Shown: positions 7,756 through 16,043 of the stretch, piece after piece
Layout: each line of letters opens with the position of its first letter
Numbering within the stretch: position 1 is the stretch's first letter
Notes under the pieces: generated by a model
What the model saw: the letters and a program-made list of their open reading frames with translations, nothing else
Databases searched by the model: none
Told to the model about the DNA's origin: nothing
Assembly: GCA_964480525.1 (NCBI GenBank)
Contig: CAYZOV010000012.1
Span: forward strand, 1-50,580
Reading direction: 5' to 3'
DNA from: JAAZZIT01 sp964480525
GTDB taxonomy: Bacteria; Bacillota; Clostridia; Oscillospirales; Ruminococcaceae
DNA: 50,580 bases
Program-made: the position numbers and the translations under genes

Positions 7756-7787
7756 TAGATATATTAAATTTTTCGGAGGAATACAAA

Positions 7788-8591
7788 ATGGATTTGTTTT
7801 TGCCCTATCTTGTAATTTACATAATGATTCTTTGTTTTGGCGTAGCAATCGGAAGCTTTTTAAATGTGTGCATTTACCGACTGCCGAAAGAAGAATCGTT
7901 GGTAAAAAGTTCATCTCACTGTATGACTTGCGGTGAAAAAATCAAAAAGCGTGACCTTGTACCAATCCTAAGTTGGTGTTTGCTCCGTGGCAAATGCCGA
8001 AACTGCGGAGCGAGAATTTCGCCACGTTACACCGTTGTCGAAGCCCTGAACGGATTGTGTTTCTTGCTTGTTTTTTTTATTTACAAACCCGACGTAAACC
8101 CGCTTATGGGGGTGCTTGTCAGCCTGCTGTTTTCAGCCCTAATTGTGGTTTTCTTTATGGACTGGGACACCCAGCTTATCTCAACGCCCGTTTGCGTTTT
8201 TATCGGACTTTTGGGTGTTATACAAGGCGTTATAAACTATGTTCGTGACTACCCTATTTCCCACGTCACCCTAAAATCCCAGATTATCGGGGCGTTTGTC
8301 ATCTCCGTACCGTTTTTGCTTATCGAACTTTTTTCAAAAGGCAGAGCAATGGGACGTGGCGACGTATACCTGATGTTGGCGGGCGGTTTGTTTTTAGGCG
8401 TAAAATCCGTAATCGTTGCGGCATTTATCGGCATGATAACCGGTTCGGTTGTGGGCATGATTTTAAAGCGCAAAACAGGCTCGTCAAAATTCGCATTTGG
8501 TCCGTTTCTCGCTTTAGGAATCGCCACGGCTTCCCTTTTCGGAAACCAAATTGCCGACCTTTACCTGAAATTTTCAGGTTTCACAGGTTAA
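7788..8591 (+). CDS. pilD: Prepilin peptidase / N-methyltransferase PilD
   Basis: This membrane protein (267 aa, A24 aspartic protease family) cleaves the prepilin leader and methylates the new N-terminus. Seen: GSFLNVCIYRLP at 22-33; a zinc-type cytoplasmic loop with C45, C48, C70 and C73, as in bifunctional PilD; the first catalytic Asp in FFMDWD (D125 or D127) and the second in GRGDVYLM (D192), within about seven membrane helices. The ATG at 7788 has GGAGGA 7 bp upstream. The open frame continues upstream to 7074 only as a shadow of pilB. It is the only pilus gene on the plus strand. It should process all five pilin-like proteins of this locus. Confidence 0.95.
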   Translation: MDLFLPYLVIYIMILCFGVAIGSFLNVCIYRLPKEESLVKSSSHCMTCGEKIKKRDLVPILSWCLLRGKCRNCGARISPRYTVVEALNGLCFLLVFFIYKPDVNPLMGVLVSLLFSALIVVFFMDWDTQLISTPVCVFIGLLGVIQGVINYVRDYPISHVTLKSQIIGAFVISVPFLLIELFSKGRAMGRGDVYLMLAGGLFLGVKSVIVAAFIGMITGSVVGMILKRKTGSSKFAFGPFLALGIATASLFGNQIADLYLKFSGFTG

Positions 8592-8616
8592 GCACAAATA
8601 CATATTTTTATTAACA

Positions 8617-8652
8617 CGGCTCTTTTAAACTTCGGTTTGAAAGAGCTTTTTT
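8617..8652 (+). terminator. Terminator of pilD
   Basis: GCTCTTTTAAAC-TTCG-GTTTGAAAGAGC: 12-bp stem with one mismatch, UUCG tetraloop and a T6 tail. It lies about 25 bp after the pilD stop. Confidence 0.9.
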
Positions 8653-8731
8653 GTTGCCTTTAAAGAACGGCTGATATTTCACAGCCACTCTTTAAGGGCA
8701 ACAACGCATTTATTTGCGTTGTCGCTCTGTA
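8651..8731 (-). repeat. Two further tandem hairpins between converging pilus genes
   Basis: The first is an imperfect stem of about 23 bp, TTGTTGCC... at 8651-8673 mirrored at 8682-8704. The second is ACAACGCA/TGCGTTGT around a short loop at about 8701-8721. They lie directly after the stop of the minor pilin gene (8739). On the minus strand no T-run follows, so they may stabilise the mRNA 3' end or block read-through rather than act as plain terminators. Confidence 0.6.
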
Positions 8732-8738
8732 AAGTTTG

Positions 8739-10343
8739 TTATTCAACAGCAGTATATTCAGGGTAGAAAACCATATCCTGCGTAACATTTGTAAAGTCTG
8801 CTTCTACAAAATTGCCCTCGTCGTCAAGGGTTTTCCATACGCCCACATATCCGCTTATTTCAGGAACAGTCGGGATATTTGTAAACTCAATACCCGTGTA
8901 TGCTACGTCGCTGAAATACAATTCCGTTTCGGAAGTATCGTTAATTTCGGTTGTGTACTGCATAAACTTGTATTCAAGTTTTTTGCACTCATAAGCGTAG
9001 GCGGAAATATCCCGTGTTACGCTGCTAAATTCCGTTGCGTCAATAACAGCATTTGTATTCATATCACGCCAAATAATAACATTTCCGTCGTGATTCGGTA
9101 CAACATTCGGAACCGAAACTGAACTGCCATGCATAACCTTATTAAATTTACCGTTTGGCAAAACAGTCAGACCTGCCTTGTCATAGAAAACCAAATCAAA
9201 CGAAATTCTTGTTTCGTTGTACGTTGCGGTGAATTTTTCATCTGTCATAGGGATATACGCCGTAATATCGGCATTTGTCCAATGCTTGTTAGTATCAAGA
9301 CTTGACGTCCAATAAGCAAATGTTCTGGTGTATGTATATCCTGCTTCGTCCACGAAAATATCTTCCATTGAAGCCACGTCAGGCAAAATCGGTGGCTGTT
9401 GGTTGAACGCTTTTCCGATTTCGGCTTCCATAACAACCTCTGTTTTCGCATTTCCGTGTGCGTCGTTGTAATTCGGTTCAAACGTCAATTTAACCTTAGA
9501 ACCTGCGGAAATATTACCGCCCTTGTAGTAAATAATCCAAGTGTGAACGTTATCGACGTTATCTTTCTCAAAGATTTTTGTCTGATTAGGCGTTGTCGCC
9601 GTGATTCCCGCATTAACGTCCGCTCTTTCAAAATTTTCATAATCGTCGTCGTTTGTAGAACCTTTAAAGTCCTTAACAACAAGATTATAACCGTCGTTTT
9701 CGTCAAGGTTTATGTTTTTAAGGTACAAAAATTCGTTTGATTCGTAATTGTCCTCATTGGCAACATATTTTCCGCCACTGCGAACCATGTCGTTCATAAC
9801 AACGCCGAAATCAATATAACCTTTTCCGTTTTCGTCAACTTTACCGCTTGCGGAAAATTCGTACTGGTATTCGTCGTAATATTCTTCGGTGTAAAGCATA
9901 TCGCTAACGTTAAAGTTTACGCCCAAAGCGCCGATTTCAAATCTCAAAATCTGACCCTTTGCGCCTTTTCTTCTTGAAACGGTGGATTCCTTGTTTGATT
10001 CGTACTTGTTGTCATACGCACCTCTTACAAGGTCGTTGTCGAGCAAAACAGCTCTGTCGTACACAACGTCCGGAACGCCTGCGATTTCGCCGTCTTTAAT
10101 GTCAGGCACGCCCACATAGTTTTCCAAAACCAATACATTTGTGGAATATCTCACCTCTGCCGCCAAAGCGTCGGTTATGCCCTGCGAAAGAACAAGTTCG
10201 TCTTTGAACGCTTCGGTTTCGTTAAAAAACTTTTTCGTCGGCGAAATAATATTCATCAACGCCCCGAAAATAATGGACATCATAGCCATTACAACGATAA
10301 GTTCAACAAGAGTAAAACCGTTTTGATTATTATTTTTTTTCAT
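8739..10343 (-). CDS. Large minor pilin-like protein with repeat-type C-terminal region
   Basis: This 534-residue protein has a prepilin N-terminus, MKKNNNQNG^FTLVELIVVMAMMSI, with Glu+5, then a PilW/PulJ-like helix and a domain without a close family match. Residues about 300-534 contain repeated short beta-type units (for example FDLVFYDKAGLTVLPNGKF and the G-x-W segments YVGVWKTLDD), resembling InlB/Flg_new-type repeats of Gram-positive surface proteins; this assignment is tentative. It is much longer than normal minor pilins (150-250 aa). It is last in the pilC-pilMN-pilO-minor pilin gene run, with GGGAGG 8 bp before the ATG. A role at the pilus tip or in adhesion is inferred. Confidence 0.82.
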   Translation of the reverse strand: MKKNNNQNGFTLVELIVVMAMMSIIFGALMNIISPTKKFFNETEAFKDELVLSQGITDALAAEVRYSTNVLVLENYVGVPDIKDGEIAGVPDVVYDRAVLLDNDLVRGAYDNKYESNKESTVSRRKGAKGQILRFEIGALGVNFNVSDMLYTEEYYDEYQYEFSASGKVDENGKGYIDFGVVMNDMVRSGGKYVANEDNYESNEFLYLKNINLDENDGYNLVVKDFKGSTNDDDYENFERADVNAGITATTPNQTKIFEKDNVDNVHTWIIYYKGGNISAGSKVKLTFEPNYNDAHGNAKTEVVMEAEIGKAFNQQPPILPDVASMEDIFVDEAGYTYTRTFAYWTSSLDTNKHWTNADITAYIPMTDEKFTATYNETRISFDLVFYDKAGLTVLPNGKFNKVMHGSSVSVPNVVPNHDGNVIIWRDMNTNAVIDATEFSSVTRDISAYAYECKKLEYKFMQYTTEINDTSETELYFSDVAYTGIEFTNIPTVPEISGYVGVWKTLDDEGNFVEADFTNVTQDMVFYPEYTAVE

Positions 10344-10362
10344 TCAGTTTACCTCCCATGAA

Positions 10363-11157
10363 TCAGCTTTTCGGATTTTTAAGAAATTCCTGGTATTCGT
10401 CATAACTTAAAAATCCGTCGTCGCAATAGTAAATGTCAACATATCCGTCGCCGTCAGCGTCGTACTTGATAAAATTCGCCCTTGTAATTTTTATAAGGGT
10501 TTTTGTGTCAACCGACTGTGAAACAACGTCGTCACGTTCGCCGTCGATTGTGGAAACAAAGAACAAATCCTGTCCCGACACCGTCGAACCGTCAAATCCC
10601 ACAGCCAAAGCCGTGTTTGGCGAAATTGTTCTGACAACCTTTTCGCTAAGGGCTTCGCTGCCGTTTTTCAAATAAAAACTACCCTCGCTGTCTTTCGGGA
10701 TATACAAATAAGCTTTCAGATTTTCCGTTTCGTCAGACGTAACGTTATAAATTCTAACCCAGTATTTATTGTGCGCCACGTCAGGTCTGGTGCTGCTGAA
10801 AAATTTAAGTGTGAACGCATTATTCTCGTTTTTGGAATTAACCTGAAACGCCAACGCACCCACCGTTATGGTGTTTCCGCTGAATTTAAAATCTATGCTC
10901 TTTGAAGCGTTCGGATAAGCCGAAACGTCAGTTGAGGTGCTGGAGTGTCCGTTGATTGTTACAGCCATAGGATTGTATCTTTCGGCGTCCTCGACATGAA
11001 CGTCGATTTCTTGGTCGTAATTTCTTGTTTGTGCATTCATCTTAGTGCTGTAAAGCATAATGCCGAAAATCATCATAAACATTATCGTAAAAAGAGTCAT
11101 GGCAACAAGAACTTCAACAAGCGTCATGCCCGCTTTATTCATCTTGATTTTATTCAT
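10363..11157 (-). CDS. Minor pilin-like protein with EF-hand-like calcium loop
   Basis: This 264-residue pseudopilin has the N-terminus MNKIKMNKAG^MTLVEVLVAMTLFTI, with Met at +1 and Glu at +5, resembling PilV/PulI-type minor pilins. After the hydrophobic helix comes a globular domain of beta type. The C-terminal tail carries DADGDGYVD (near residues 233-241), the pattern of a calcium-binding EF-hand or thrombospondin-3 loop, followed by a second acidic stretch DDGFLSYDEYQEF that could complete an EF-hand pair. Position 12 of the first loop is not the usual Glu, so calcium binding is inference. It lies 19 bp upstream of the next minor pilin gene and is probably cotranscribed with it. Confidence 0.82.
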   Translation of the reverse strand: MNKIKMNKAGMTLVEVLVAMTLFTIMFMMIFGIMLYSTKMNAQTRNYDQEIDVHVEDAERYNPMAVTINGHSSTSTDVSAYPNASKSIDFKFSGNTITVGALAFQVNSKNENNAFTLKFFSSTRPDVAHNKYWVRIYNVTSDETENLKAYLYIPKDSEGSFYLKNGSEALSEKVVRTISPNTALAVGFDGSTVSGQDLFFVSTIDGERDDVVSQSVDTKTLIKITRANFIKYDADGDGYVDIYYCDDGFLSYDEYQEFLKNPKS

Positions 11158-11191
11158 AATAAAACCATTCCTTTCGTTAAACTCTTTTTCG

Positions 11192-13630
11192 TTATGTCAA
11201 AACTTTCGTATATTTAAGCACTTCGTAACCCACAACATTTCCTGCCGAATCGCTGCCCAAATTTGCAAGGTTTGACTTGCTGGACGGCGGATAGTACACG
11301 ATAAACAGATTGTTGCCGTTTTTAAGTCCGCCCACAACCGCCGAACCAAGCACCGAAACTTCGTGAGATTCAATTGTCGGAGCAGACGACACGCCCGTGG
11401 CAACTTTCAGACTTTTACCGTTGTTAAACGAAACCGAAGCCTGTCTGCCGTAAATCGTTGCTTCAAAGAAACATTGGTTGTTGCACTGAATCTTTGTGCC
11501 TTCGGTCAAAAGCATAACGTTATAACCAAGACCGTTTTTAAGGTTGTAAACTTCGCTGTTTGTAATTTCGTTGTCCGTAATGTTAAGCGCCTTTGAACCC
11601 GTACCGATAGTGGTATTTGTATAAGTGTCGTAGTCGGCAATAACAACATTATCCATGGTCAACGTGAAATCGGTGTTGAATCCCTCATGTGTTGAACCCT
11701 CAACAACCTTGTTGCCCTTTTTGTCAAGAATAAACGCACCTGTGTCAGGGTCAGTCTTGTACTGAACCTCAACCTTTGCCGAATCGGTGTATGTGTCTAC
11801 TGCAAAATAGCAAAAGCTCGGCTTGTTTGTCTTGTCATTTTCAAGGTCTTTTGTGGTGTTTCTAACAAGAATTGTAACATTGTTCATCTGCAATTCGTTA
11901 GGCAAAACCACCACAATATCCGTTGACGTTACGTCAATAAGGATTTTTGCATTTTGTTTAAGACCGTAACCGTCCTTTACCACAGGCCACCAAATCTTGG
12001 TTTTTTCGCCCAAATAACAGCTTCCCGTGATGATATAGTCAAAGTCGATACCGCCCACATTTTTGTTAGCGTCGGTTGTCTTGTACTGTTCAAGACCGTA
12101 ATATGTTTCGCCTTTGTCCTTGCAAACCGCAATATACTTGTCGCTTATGGTACTGATATTTGTATCAGGCGAAATAAGCAAATCTTCTGCGTCAAACAAG
12201 AACTTTGTTCCCTCGTAGGTATTCGACGGGGTCTGGCTTCTGCCAATTGACAAACCTGCAAATGTGGTTGTTTCAAGTTCTTTGGTTTGAGCGGAGAATT
12301 TAACGCTGTTTTTACAAGCGTCGCTGTTCATAAAGTTTGTACAATAGATAAATCCTGTTGTACCCTCTGTTCTTCTTGCGCCCACAGCCAAATCCGAACT
12401 TTCTTCGGACTTAACGTTCAAACCTGACGTATTTCCCACAATTGAGCCGTTTACATAAAGGTTTCCGATAATATCAAACTGCGTCTGGTCGCCCATATAT
12501 AGGTCGCCCTCAACGTAAACGTCGCCGTAAACGGTCATTTTGTTTACTTTCTGGTCAAGAACCAAATTTCCCGCAAGTTTTGCGTCGCACGCACCGTCGG
12601 CGCTGTTGGTTTCGCCACCCGACAAACAATAAATGTTTCCGTACTGTGTATATCTAGCCATATCGCCAAAATAACCAGTTCCGTTCATGTTCGGGTCGTC
12701 TTTGGAATCCTGAAGAAGTTCCGCACCGATTATCTTTGAAAATTCGGTAGAAGAATAGCTAGGGTCTTTAAGCGAAATAACAATTCCGTGTGCAAAAACG
12801 TCAACGTCGTTAGGTCTTACGCCGTCGTTCATTGTAGACGAAGCCATTCCCACAGCAACAGAAGTACCTGTCTGAACAAATGCTCCGTTTGCGAAAATAA
12901 AGTTGCTCTTATTATCGTTTTTCTTTGCAACGTCAGTTTTCAAATCAACTTCGTTAGCAAGGCAGTAGAAGTTTCTGGAGGTCGTCATCGAAACGCCCTC
13001 ACCTCTAACGCCCGAACTAAGGTGAATATGGTTTAACACCGCAATAGAACCGTACTGGAAGAAAGTTCCGCTAACAGACGTGTCGTTTGATGTAGAATAG
13101 ATTTTTCTTGAATCGTTTGAACCTGCCATACCGCCGATAACGTTCAGGTTGTTGTATTCCGCACTTGAATCCCCCGTAAGTTCAACCGCATTTTTGATGT
13201 TGGTTTCGCTTGGTTCGGTTGACGGTCTTAAATAACACACAACGCTATCTTCTTTGCCGTTTACAACCGCAGTTGAGATAACTTTTATGTACTCAACGCC
13301 CACAGGTTTTTCAATAGAAATTGTACAAGTACCCATTCCGTCAAGGTCGATAGGTTCGCACGTTCCGCCTCCTGAGTTGGCTATGTTTATAAACGTATTA
13401 AGGTTTGTGCTGTCAGGGGTAAGAACAGAATCAATAAATGTTTCCAGACAAGTCGAAGCCGTATAATACGACTGTTTTTCGTTGATGTTGTCAAAACTGC
13501 GGTCGCTGGCTGTTCTGACAAACGTCATTGCCGTTGCCGCCAGAATCGACGCAAATGTCATTATAGTCAACACCGCCAGCAAAACGCTTCCGTCTTGATT
13601 TTTCTTCCGCCTGCCGGTATATTCCTTCAT
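11192..13630 (-). CDS. Very large PilX-like minor pilin with beta-helix-like body
   Basis: This is an 812-residue surface protein. After a basic leader, NQDGSVLLAVLTIMTFASILAATAM is a PilX-type N-terminus: Gly before Ser, a long hydrophobic helix and no Glu+5. This is typical of the minor pilin that caps the tip complex. The middle part has short alternating segments, such as GDVYVEGDLYMGDQTQFDIIG, that resemble the stacked turns of a beta-helix or bactofilin fold. About ten cysteines are scattered, so disulfides are possible. There are no known enzyme motifs. It lies between pilO and two other minor pilin genes. It is several times longer than known PilX proteins; a tip adhesin role is inferred. 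Confidence 0.78.
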   Translation of the reverse strand: MKEYTGRRKKNQDGSVLLAVLTIMTFASILAATAMTFVRTASDRSFDNINEKQSYYTASTCLETFIDSVLTPDSTNLNTFINIANSGGGTCEPIDLDGMGTCTISIEKPVGVEYIKVISTAVVNGKEDSVVCYLRPSTEPSETNIKNAVELTGDSSAEYNNLNVIGGMAGSNDSRKIYSTSNDTSVSGTFFQYGSIAVLNHIHLSSGVRGEGVSMTTSRNFYCLANEVDLKTDVAKKNDNKSNFIFANGAFVQTGTSVAVGMASSTMNDGVRPNDVDVFAHGIVISLKDPSYSSTEFSKIIGAELLQDSKDDPNMNGTGYFGDMARYTQYGNIYCLSGGETNSADGACDAKLAGNLVLDQKVNKMTVYGDVYVEGDLYMGDQTQFDIIGNLYVNGSIVGNTSGLNVKSEESSDLAVGARRTEGTTGFIYCTNFMNSDACKNSVKFSAQTKELETTTFAGLSIGRSQTPSNTYEGTKFLFDAEDLLISPDTNISTISDKYIAVCKDKGETYYGLEQYKTTDANKNVGGIDFDYIITGSCYLGEKTKIWWPVVKDGYGLKQNAKILIDVTSTDIVVVLPNELQMNNVTILVRNTTKDLENDKTNKPSFCYFAVDTYTDSAKVEVQYKTDPDTGAFILDKKGNKVVEGSTHEGFNTDFTLTMDNVVIADYDTYTNTTIGTGSKALNITDNEITNSEVYNLKNGLGYNVMLLTEGTKIQCNNQCFFEATIYGRQASVSFNNGKSLKVATGVSSAPTIESHEVSVLGSAVVGGLKNGNNLFIVYYPPSSKSNLANLGSDSAGNVVGYEVLKYTKVLT

Positions 13631-13705
13631 CGCTTAACACCTTCCCTTTCGTTTAATTTTAATCTCATTTGTGTAAAAATTTAATCAATTCTATTACACT
13701 TGTAA

Positions 13706-13731
13706 GTGAAAGAGCATTTTTGCCCTTTCAC
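13706..13731 (-). other. Hairpin between pilO and the pilX-like gene
   Basis: GTGAAAGGGCA-AAAA-TGCTCTTTCAC on the minus strand: an 11-bp stem with one G-T pair, 19 bp after the pilO stop. No T-run follows, so it is more likely an mRNA processing or stability element separating core genes from the large minor pilins than a terminator. Confidence 0.55.
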
Positions 13732-13749
13732 CTACGTTGAAAGTGCTGA

Positions 13750-14502
13750 TTATTCTTCGGTTTCAGCGTCGTCGCTGATTCCCAAAGCTGTTTTCTGGTT
13801 TTCGATAACTTCGTCGATGTCCGAACCTTCAAGTTTCTGAACAAAGTAAAGTGAGAATCCCATTGTGCCGTCGAGATATTCGCTGTCAGGCAAAGTATTG
13901 TCGGTGATACTCAAAGTTGTAACAATAAGGCTGTTTCCGTTTTCTGTTGCCTTAACGTTTGTCAAAAACTTCATAAGGTCAGGGCGACGTGCCTTAAACG
14001 AAACAGTAAATGTATAACAACCCAAAGTTTCGCCGTATGTAGTTGTATCTTCGCCGATAGAAGTATCTGTTACGAACGTAGCCGAATCTCCCAAAGGATA
14101 TTCGATTTTGCTTGCTTCCTTAGCGCTGTACTGTGTAAGGGAAGTAGCCGACGGACCCGTAATAGCAAGCGAGCTTATGTCGATTTTACCGTTTCCGCTT
14201 GCGTCACCTGCCAAAACCTTTGACAAGAACTGTTCAGCTTCGTATGCTTTCGGAGCGTCGAAGAAGTTCTGAGCGCCCTCCTGAGCAGATTTCAAAGCCG
14301 TATTACAGTCGTCTTTAATAGTTTTTGCAGCCGCTACGTCAGCTTCGGCTTCGGTAAGTTGGGTCTGAACTTCCGCAAGTTCTTTTTTCTTATTTGAAAC
14401 AGTATCAATTTTCGGTTTTACGAAAAATACGATACCTACTGCCCAAACAATAGCGAGAATAACAATTGTCAGAAGCATTTTATCTCTGTTAGTAAGTTTC
14501 AT
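13750..14502 (-). CDS. pilO: Pilus alignment protein PilO-like
   Basis: This 250-residue bitopic protein has a short cytoplasmic N-terminus, one membrane helix (residues 9-28), a coiled coil (about 33-90) and a C-terminal ferredoxin-like domain. This is the PilO/GspM architecture that pairs with PilN and links the inner platform to the pilus. Identification rests on architecture and on position directly after the PilM-PilN gene; sequence conservation in this family is weak. The ATG follows the previous stop by 3 bp, so translation is coupled. The acidic tail DEVIENQKTALGISDDAETEE is extra to the domain. Confidence 0.85.
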   Translation of the reverse strand: MKLTNRDKMLLTIVILAIVWAVGIVFFVKPKIDTVSNKKKELAEVQTQLTEAEADVAAAKTIKDDCNTALKSAQEGAQNFFDAPKAYEAEQFLSKVLAGDASGNGKIDISSLAITGPSATSLTQYSAKEASKIEYPLGDSATFVTDTSIGEDTTTYGETLGCYTFTVSFKARRPDLMKFLTNVKATENGNSLIVTTLSITDNTLPDSEYLDGTMGFSLYFVQKLEGSDIDEVIENQKTALGISDDAETEE

Positions 14503-14505
14503 GAA

Positions 14506-16014
14506 TTATTCCCCCTTTGACAAATCTTCGGTCTGTTCGCCAGGCAAAAGCGTCAGCGACATTGACGAAATTGTGATAACTTCTTCGCTTGAAGTTTCGT
14601 TTACCGATGATGTCCAACCTGAGTACGATACATCAGAATATTTTCCGCAGTTTATGAGAGTTTCCAAAAGTTTTCTTGGGTCCTCCTGCTCTTTAAGTTC
14701 GATACCGTTAATAGAAATAGTACCCGATACATTATAAGAAATAGACTTGTATGTAGCGTTGTTGCTTTCAAAATACTTGTCAATGTTGTTAAAAGCAGCT
14801 TCGGTAATAAGCGGCATAGTTTCCAATGCTCCTACGGCTGTATCAACTCTGGACTTATAATCGTTAAGTTTAACCAAAATGGTTTCGTACTTCATATATT
14901 CCAAAGCCTGTTCCTGAGCCTGAGCAATCTGTTCGTTGGTGTCGTCGATATCGTCCTGAATACTGCTTGCTTTCATGCCGATAAACAACGTAATTGCGAT
15001 AATGAAAATAAGCGAAGCCGCAACAGTAATACCTGCTGTCATCAAGAACGAGTTAAGACCTGCGCTTGAACGACCTGTCTGGGAATCAACTTCCAAAAGG
15101 TTGATTTTTTCCGTTGCCTTGTTTCTCTTATAAAGGTTACCGATAGCGTTGGCAAAGTCGGTAAATTCAAAGTTTTCAAAACCTGTAATCGTGTTAGGTA
15201 CAGGGAGAATAGACGCCTGAACGTCCATCTGCAAAAGTGAATCCGCAAGCTGGATATAGTCGCCGATTTCACCGTAAACAATTACGTTTGAAACGCCCGG
15301 GCCACCTCTTGCTTTATTAAACTGCGTCATACGGAAGATATTTTCGTTCAACGCTTCTATAATATAGTTTTCGCTGTCGTAATCTTCTTCCGAAATAGGC
15401 GTATATCTTGCAAACGCCATCTGACCGTTTTCAAAAAGGGTCAAACCGAGGAAGTCCTTGTTAATCTGAACAACCAAAAGTGGCATTTTGTTAAGGTTTG
15501 CCTGGTCTGAAAGAACGATTCGTGTAATTGAGTTACAGCAAATATTTACCGATTTAAGGGCAATACCCATAATATTAAATGTTTTGCGATAACTTTCTAC
15601 GATTGTGGAAGGACACGCAGTCGCCAAAACTTTCAAAGCCCCCGGACTTTCTTCGCCTGCGTCGCCTACTACGGTGTACGAAATTGAGTATTCGTTTGTG
15701 ATACCCATTTCGTGAACCATCTGGTTTTGTACCATTGTAAGGAACTGTTCACCCTTTGCACGAGGAATAATAAGTTCCTTGAATACGATATTGCTTGATG
15801 AGAAAGAAAGGATTGCGTCCTTATCCATCATCATTTCCGCTTTAAGTGTTGTAACAACGAGTTCGGCAACGCCCGAAAGGTTGAGTATTTCGCCGTTTAC
15901 AATCATGTCAGAAGGCACTTCGATTGTGCAAGAACGGTCAATTCGGATTTTTCCGCCTGCATTAACGCCTTTAACAATGTTAATTTGTCTGTCTGAAATA
16001 TCAAATGACAGCAT
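14506..16014 (-). CDS. PilM-PilN fusion protein
   Basis: This 502-residue protein joins two alignment-complex proteins that are usually separate. Residues 1-300 are PilM-like: an actin-like fold starting LSFDISDRQINIVKG, with the later segment VSNVIVYGEIGDY. At 304-308 comes INLLE, which matches the INLLP motif at the start of PilN and is the site where PilM binds PilN. Then come one membrane helix (about 323-347), a coiled coil (350-395) and a ferredoxin-like C-terminal domain, as in PilN. The fusion places the PilN tail covalently on its PilM partner. It sits between pilC and pilO, with the stop of one and the start of the next nearly touching. Confidence 0.85.
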   Translation of the reverse strand: MLSFDISDRQINIVKGVNAGGKIRIDRSCTIEVPSDMIVNGEILNLSGVAELVVTTLKAEMMMDKDAILSFSSSNIVFKELIIPRAKGEQFLTMVQNQMVHEMGITNEYSISYTVVGDAGEESPGALKVLATACPSTIVESYRKTFNIMGIALKSVNICCNSITRIVLSDQANLNKMPLLVVQINKDFLGLTLFENGQMAFARYTPISEEDYDSENYIIEALNENIFRMTQFNKARGGPGVSNVIVYGEIGDYIQLADSLLQMDVQASILPVPNTITGFENFEFTDFANAIGNLYKRNKATEKINLLEVDSQTGRSSAGLNSFLMTAGITVAASLIFIIAITLFIGMKASSIQDDIDDTNEQIAQAQEQALEYMKYETILVKLNDYKSRVDTAVGALETMPLITEAAFNNIDKYFESNNATYKSISYNVSGTISINGIELKEQEDPRKLLETLINCGKYSDVSYSGWTSSVNETSSEEVITISSMSLTLLPGEQTEDLSKGE

Positions 16015-16043
16015 TGAATATTCACTCCCTTAATAATTTTCTT

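Noticed and set aside
7074..7787. Long open upstream extension of the pilD frame (505 codons in total)
   Set aside because: This part is antisense to pilB, which has all motifs. The pilD product starts at 7788 with a ribosome binding site and promoter.
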